From NCBI RefSeq assembly GCF_000801105.2, contig NW_026615362.1:26450-90449 (forward strand): a DNA stretch of 64,000 nucleotides. Direction: 5' to 3'. This DNA is from Raphanus sativus. Taxonomy: Eukaryota; Streptophyta; Magnoliopsida; Brassicales; Brassicaceae. A program made the translations under genes and the position numbers. Below the pieces are notes generated by a model, which saw only the letters and a program-made list of their open reading frames with translations, was not told where the DNA came from and searched no databases. Of this stretch, positions 58,578 to 64,000 are shown in pieces. The stretch's first letter is position 1. Each line of letters starts with the position of its first letter.

Positions 58578-58658
58578 AGGGGGATAGCTGAACTCGTCGG
58601 GTTGCGACGAGCTGCCTACGTACCTCTTGCGAGGATCAAGCCATCTCGTAGTTCTGTT
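58578..58658 (-). other. Tat-lineage 3' untranslated conserved motif (copy 2)
   Basis: Same motif as at 36844-36921 (CGTAGTTC, GATCAAGCC and TGCCTACGTACCTC on the plus strand). A short hairpin, CTCGTC / GACGAG with a 7-base loop, is present here and is weaker in copy 1. Confidence 0.65.
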
Positions 58659-58674
58659 TCTATCGCGGTTGCTA

Positions 58675-60996
58675 TTACTCCACGATTTCCGGTAAGTCGG
58701 TGGTCGCGTTGGGAGTTAGGTCATCCGTTCTTTCGGCGATGGACTCGAGGATTTTCCCGCTATCCTGAGTTGTGGCCTGTTCGGAAAAATCCGCGCTGTT
58801 CTTTGCTGAGTTCTCAGAGATACTCAGATGTTTCTTAGTTCGCTTCGGGTTTGCTACTGGGGCGTTCCGATTGCTGCGCAATTTATGTTCGGCCAGGAAG
58901 CAGAGTCGCGACTGTTTTTGGCTTCCCCAGATTACCGCTGTTCCAGTCGGTGTTGGAAACTTGACGCTGAGATGGTAAGTGGACGGGACTGCCTTCATGG
59001 CGTTTATCCAAGGAGTTCCCATTATGGCGTTATAGATAGCCGGGTTATCCACTACCGCGAATTCGACGATCTTCGTGACTTCTTTAGCCATGACCGGGAG
59101 TCTGATTTTTCCGAGGGTCATGGACGTGACGCCCGAGAATCCAGTCAACGGTCTTGGTTCTGGGATGACTTCTCCGAGGGGTATGTTCATCCTCTGCAGA
59201 GTGTCGCAGAACATGATGTTGACCGTGCTTCCTGTGTCGATGAGGATGCGGCCAACTTCGAGATCCTGAATCACCAAGTCGATGACCAGAGGATCATAGT
59301 GGGGTTTATCGAGTCCGGCCGTATCCTGTTCCTCGAAGATGATTGCGTGATTGGGAACGTCGTCCTCTGGACACCATCCGGGGCTTGTTTCGGCCCTCCG
59401 TCCGGAGGCTTTGATCGACGAAACGGAGTCCTGGTAAAAATGCGATCCTCCGATGATCATGTTGATCCTTTGGCGGTTGTTGTTGTTTCCTTCGCCGTCT
59501 TGTCTCCGTCCGCGTTTTTCGCCCGATTGAGTTCCAGGAGCGTTATTCTCGGGATTGGCTCCGTCGGTCTTCGGCGGACGGTCAGAATCTAGGAGCAGGT
59601 CTTTCATGCTCCTGACCATTGCTAGTTCGCCGGCAAGCAGCTTCGTAATGAGTCTAGCGCCGAGGACTTTGCAGTTGGCGGTGGAGTGACCTCTCGTCTG
59701 ATGGAACTCGCAGCTGGAATTATCCTTGTACGAGTTCCGCGTCCAGGTGTTTCCGGCGGTCCTTCCTTGTTCGGAATTGACGGCGTAGTTATGTTCGCCT
59801 TGGACGTCTTCCCCTTCGTGATGGACGTACTTGTCGTTACGAGAGGTTTTCTTCTTGCCGGATGCTTTCTGCGGTCCATGCTTTTGCGCTAGGACTTTCA
59901 TCTCTTCTTCCATTATGATGAAATCCGTCGCCTTGTGGAGAGTGTCCTGGATGGTGCGTGGCCTCTCCAAAGAAATCCACTTTCGGAATTTCGATTTGTA
60001 CCAGAGGTTTTTTCTCAGGGCGTCGATGGCGACTCTGTCGCTGAGGCCTGTTACCCTGGACATCACGAGTTTGAACCTCCTTATGTAGTCGCGGAGCGGT
60101 TCATCTTCCTTTTGAATTAGACTCCAAAGGTCTACGTCGGAAGTTTCCCTGTCCATGAACATGGAGAATTGCTTCAGAAAAGCTGAAGCAAGCTGGCGGA
60201 AACTCCCGATGGAGTTTCTTTTCAAGTGTGAGAACCACTCGAGCGCCGCACCTCTGAGGTTCTCGACGAATAGGAGACAGCAGCCGACGCCTTTTTCCCG
60301 CTCTGGAAGTTTAGATCTCGCCATCGCAATCGGGAAGGACTGCAGATGTGCCTTCGGATCTGTGGTTCCGTCGTAGGTGGGAAGCTTTATTTTCCCGGGA
60401 TCTGAGACTCGTGCGTCCGTGATTCGAGAGGTGAATGGAGTCTTTCTCGATTCCTCGAGGAGCAGGTCGATCTCGGGGCTTTGCTGGTTGCGTGGTGAAT
60501 CTGCGATTTTACCGCTTTCACCTCGGCTGCAGTTTTTGCGATGTACTCGCGCTCCTTTGTCTACGTTGGCTGCGATAGGCCCGAGTCTGGTCTTCAGCCA
60601 ACCTCTCTTGCTCTGACCAGTAGAGGTCTTCTTCCTCTATGTCATGGGTTTTTCGAAGGCTGCCGCCAGTCGAGCTGACTGACTTCGGGTCCTTCTGTGG
60701 TGGATGTCGGCGTCTTCGTCGGACGGATCCGATTGATCGCTGATGTCCAGATTGATTCTTTCGACGTCGTCTCCTTCGCTTTCCCTTGTGGGAGGTGGGA
60801 GGTTATCCGTCGTTTTCTTCTGCCTCGCCGGAGTGGTATCGTCAGGGATGAGTTCCAGGGATTTTCTCGGGGCATCTTTTTCTTGGTCTCCGGCAGTTCC
60901 GAAGTCGAGCCTCCTGACACGCCTCACCTTGGTGGATCCGCGCGGGAGTTTGCTTTTCGCTGTTAAGGTATTGACCTGTTTAGCGAGTGAAGCCAT
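58675..60996 (-). pseudogene. Tat-type gag-protease without RT or integrase
   Basis: The N-terminal 119 codons (60996-60637) end at a stop, and the gag frame continues in another frame (an open part with first ATG at 60324 runs to 58675), so there is a frame break near 60640. In the 549-codon part: gag core about 10-120 ([24 protein letters not shown]), a Tat-style knuckle [14 protein letters not shown] at 205-218, and protease [12 protein letters not shown] at about 361-372. The frame stops about 180 codons after the protease motif. It is followed by the 3' motif, so RT, RNase H and integrase are missing rather than moved. Either a non-autonomous gag-protease element or an internal deletion. 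Confidence 0.88.
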
Positions 60997-61221
60997 TAGT
61001 TTCTCTTGTTCTTCGACCGTTTTGGGCGGTGGCGAACAGTTCCTTCACCTGGTCCAGCATCGCGGTGTTTGCCTCGGCAGTGACCGTCGATACGTTTCGG
61101 CAGGAGTCTTCTCAGCGTTGGCATCGGCGGCTGGTCCGTCGTGCGTTTGCTTGTCTTTTCCACGTTAGCGGACATGCTTAACTGCCTGCGTGCGAGTTGC
61201 GAGAAAGATAAATCCGTGTAT

Positions 61222-61241
61222 CCCCTCCTTCTAGCGCCAAA
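61222..61241 (-). other. Primer-binding site of the Tat-type element
   Basis: TTTGGCGCTAGAAGGAGGGG on the minus strand, one base from the LTR. TGGCGC-type sites are usual in Tat and Athila elements and differ from the initiator-Met sites of the other elements here. Confidence 0.8.
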
Positions 61242-61621
61242 CTGTGGGAACCGAAATTCGCACTGTCGATTTTAGTTAAGTTTAAACGTAGGAAAACTAA
61301 GTTGACCTAGTTTTCCCCGAGGATCCCGGCTATCTGATGGGCCACGCACGACGAAGTTAATACGAGTTTAGTTTGAGAATAAAATGCGTAAAATAAAGAG
61401 AGCAAAGAAAGAATCTTATTTCCGAATTCGCGGAGAGCGTTTGAACAACAGGTCGAGATCTTGGCCGCAAGAGCTGTCGATCGTCGCTAGTCTCAAAACC
61501 TAGATCTAACCTAGTTGAGTCGCAGCTCGCTAAAAAGGAAATAAAAGCCTAAGTTCTAAGTTGCTCTAGAGTGGTTTCTTTCTTCTAATTTCGGATCCCT
61601 CTTTCCTCTGCTCCTAGCTTT

Positions 61622-61630
61622 GCTTATATA
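61622..61630 (-). promoter_or_regulatory. TATA box of the Tat-type LTR
   Basis: TATATAAGC on the minus strand, about 380 bp upstream of the PBS. Confidence 0.55.
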
Positions 61631-62139
61631 CTCCCATATGACGGTCTATTCTTGATGGCTGAGTCTGCCGCGAGCTGGGCTTTTTCCATTTTCGTCGGCC
61701 TTCGTGTTTATCGGGAAAGTTGACAATTATCCTTTCGGAAATTTGACATTTATCCTTTCGGAAATTTAACATTTATCTTCTTGTATGTGAAAGATAATTG
61801 TAAACCGTCGTATCTATCTTTTAAAATCGTAAATGGGTCGTCCGATCGGGTTTGGTCCCTTCGGGCCGTCTTCCGGACTTCCGTTGTTTTCTACGATTTC
61901 TTTGAAAGAATGCTCCTACTTGGATGTCGAGTCTTTCGGAAGATCTTCAATCCATTGCTGAGGTGAATGGTGTTTTAAGATAACCATCACTGTTTTCTAC
62001 GACGAAGTCTTTCTGTCCGTTGACGTCTTACGGGTTCTTTCAAAATCTTGGAGCAGGAAAAGGAGTTTTGTTTGCGGGATGTTTGGAAAGTCGCAAAACA
62101 AGGATTTCTGGCGACCAGGGGGCTTAGAACTTACGCACG

Positions 62140-62296
62140 AAGACTAGCCCCCCGACGACCCGAGCCAGCACGGGGGCTAGCCGCCCGGCGACCACGGCCA
62201 GCACGGGCGCTAGCCGCCGGCGGCCACGGCCAGCACGGGGGTAGCCGCCCGGCGGCCACGGCAAGCACGGGCGCTAGCCGCCCGGCGGCCACGCCC
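62140..62296. repeat. GC-rich minisatellite, unit about 33 bp
   Basis: About five units of the form GCTAGCCGCCCGGCGGCCAC followed by GGCCAGCACGGGC, the first diverged and the last partial. Far higher GC than its surroundings. Confidence 0.85.
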
Positions 62297-64000
62297 TGTA
62301 AGACCCGAACCTGGATCCCATGATCCAACCAGTCCAAGTACTTACCTAAATGTCTATGTGCAAATCAACCGGTTTAAGTCCAATAATGTCTAAGTCATTT
62401 TCAGTTCATTTGAGGTTTTTATAAACACAAGTACAAAGCGGCGAGCATAAAGAAAAGATCATTTCAATATATATAAGTCAATGTGATCCATACAAATCAT
62501 TCAAACCACACAAGTTGCACAATAGGCTATCATAAGTTCATCTAAACTAGACACACATCACACATCCATCCACGGCCAAGTCTTCAAGACTCCTTAGCTT
62601 TTACCACGATCACTGCTTGTTCCTGAAACCAAACCCACACACATGAATACATTTATGAACCGATATCCTAACAACAATACTAGTAATACATGGTTCCGGA
62701 CCCTAGATCACATCTAAGTTAGTCCCAATTCTGACCACACCAATTACTCGGCCAAAAACTAAATAAAATTCATGATAAATCCTGATAAATCCAAACTAAG
62801 AGAATGGTCCAATTGGATTCCTTAGAACCGGCCTCAATCATATCGATCTTGACCATGAACCGCCAACCGGCCAAACTGAACCATCTCCAATTTCCATGAT
62901 ATAAATTGAATCTAACACTTTGATAATTCATTAAAAATCCCAACTAAGAGATTACAATCGCCAAACCCCAATTAATTCCCTTGGGAACCATGAGATCGGA
63001 CCATACCTCCCCAACCAAGGCCATGGAGAGATTACACTGACCAATCCAAGCCTTGGGGGTTTGTCGCGGGTTTAAACCCTCAGACTACATCAGAATATAG
63101 TAGAAAAGAGATTGACAAAGAGAAAAGGAGAAACGGATGCAACCAACACATCATGGTTCAACCGGCCAGACCATATAAACCCATGGTCTTGGACGATCAC
63201 CATCCGAGTGCATCACTACCTTAGGCGTGCGTTCCTCTGCGCCCCTCCATCCTTCTCTGTTTTCCTTCCTCTTGTCCTTATCACTTTGCCCGCCTGCCAT
63301 AGCCTTGCCTGAACTTTTCCACCGTTTAAATCACACCGGACACCACTCGGATCACTCCTCACCGCCGGTCTCTCTTCTTTCTTTCTTTTTTGGTAGATTT
63401 TGGCAGAGGTTTGCCTAGTGTTTTTCGTGATCCAAATCGATGAATAATGCCTCCTATTATATAGGAAAACCATCGACAAGCAGTTGGACCGAACGGTTGC
63501 ACGGTTTTGGGCGAAAAGGCACAAACGGTTCCATTTGCATCTCTTCGGCCAAACCGCTTTCCAACTGCCTCCAACCGCTCCCCTTGATCGATCTCCAGCT
63601 GCCAACACTTCTCCAGGTACCTAGCTCACTTGCCAAGCTCCATGGTCTCACCTGACCATGCCACCACCGAGCCGGACCCGTAACCGCTCATGGTCCGGTC
63701 CAACCGCCCAAGAGCATAATTCACTCCTCCTCCAGCTAGTGAGTAGCTGATTACTAGCTTCCCCAGCTGAGTGAGCTGACCTGCCAGCTACTGGAGCTGT
63801 CCTAGACTTGCCTGAGCTACTGTGAGCTTGCCTCACTCCTTTCCTAGCTGCCCGAGCTACCAAAACTCAACGGCCAGCTATCAAAACACTTGTCCAGCTC
63901 CCTTGAGCTTACCTTTACTCCATTCTGGTTAAGTCTCAGCTTCCTGATGCACTAACCCATTTCTGGACCATGATACGCTTGCCCTTTGGTCTCATGACTT
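62297..64000 (-). repeat. Element I: minus-strand Tekay LTR (B-like), runs off the window
   Basis: Starts TGTAAGACCCGAACC and is the reverse complement of a B-type LTR through to about 70 bp short of its start, which lies past 64000. It contains a TATA-like site (near 63454-63464, minus), the short ORF start with ERTPK (about 63220-63300, minus) and the AGCT array (63734-63909). Inserted after CGCCC in the Tat LTR. Whether it is a solo LTR or part of an element cannot be seen. Confidence 0.88.
63734..63909 (-). promoter_or_regulatory. Phased AGCT array in LTR I
   Basis: Fourteen AGCT tetramers; spacings 11, 11, 9, 9, 12, 9, 20, 10, 21, 9, 21, 20 and 10. Confidence 0.62.

Larger units (their letters stand above)
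61243..62296 (-). repeat. 5' LTR of the Tat-type element, cut by LTR I
   Basis: Begins TGTGGGAACC on the plus strand and runs to 62296, where LTR I starts. A minus-strand TATATAAG lies at about 61623-61630. The outer end is a GC-rich tandem repeat. Its partner 3' LTR is not in the window. Confidence 0.8.

Noticed and set aside
62048..62323. Repetitive Ala/Arg/Pro-rich frame over the GC-rich repeat
   Set aside because: Product of the minisatellite; frames are open on both strands simply because the unit lacks stops.
1..64000. Host genes, tRNA or rRNA genes, CRISPR arrays, DNA transposons, satellite arrays
   Set aside because: None seen. Matches to initiator Met tRNA are primer-binding sites, not tRNA genes; no long satellite array is present.

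Overview
The window is plant repeat DNA. I found no host gene, tRNA, rRNA or CRISPR. Nearly every base belongs to Ty3/gypsy LTR retrotransposons, most of them stacked inside one another. A CRM-type element with a C-terminal CR motif, Tekay-type chromoviruses, Tat-lineage pieces with an antisense extra ORF, and recent nested insertions together suggest pericentromeric or centromeric heterochromatin of a dicot, probably a Brassicaceae. The species assignment is inference; the element structure is read directly.

Left block (1-36,708) is a nest up to six deep. A broken minus-strand CRM element K (1091-3918) is cut on its left by an LTR of another family (1-1090) and on its right by a minus-strand Tekay-like LTR J (from 3919). 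J holds plus-strand Tekay element B (4370-36677). The 5' LTR of B is split twice: by minus-strand CRM element A (4830-25090, TSD TACTG) and by a 3.3 kb solo LTR H (26362-29689, TSD GGTTG). The 5' LTR of A is split by minus-strand non-autonomous element D (11992-24771, TSD GGAAG). D is split by non-autonomous element E (15721-21970, TSD TTTGG). Removing the inserts brings every split LTR back to the length of its partner (B 1755 vs 1754, A 1191 vs 1191), which supports the reconstruction.

Middle block (36,844-56,151): a truncated Tat-lineage pol on the minus strand abuts plus-strand Tekay element C (39260-56151), whose 3' LTR is split by non-autonomous element F (46485-54664, TSD CACAC). Right block (56,152-64,000): a Tat-type antisense gene with two apparent introns on the plus strand, a gag-protease-only Tat element on the minus strand, its 5' LTR carrying a GC-rich minisatellite, and another minus-strand Tekay LTR (I) running off the window.

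How the parts could work together: A has an uninterrupted 1594-codon gag-pol and is the only clearly intact autonomous element. C keeps an open pol but has a broken gag. D and F share one internal deletion and are a parasitic Tekay family. E lacks protease, RT and integrase but keeps CRM-like ends, so it probably used CRM enzymes in trans. The most unusual items are intron-like repeats inside the long open frame of E, helically phased AGCT arrays in the Tekay U3 regions, and the spliced-looking antisense ORF.
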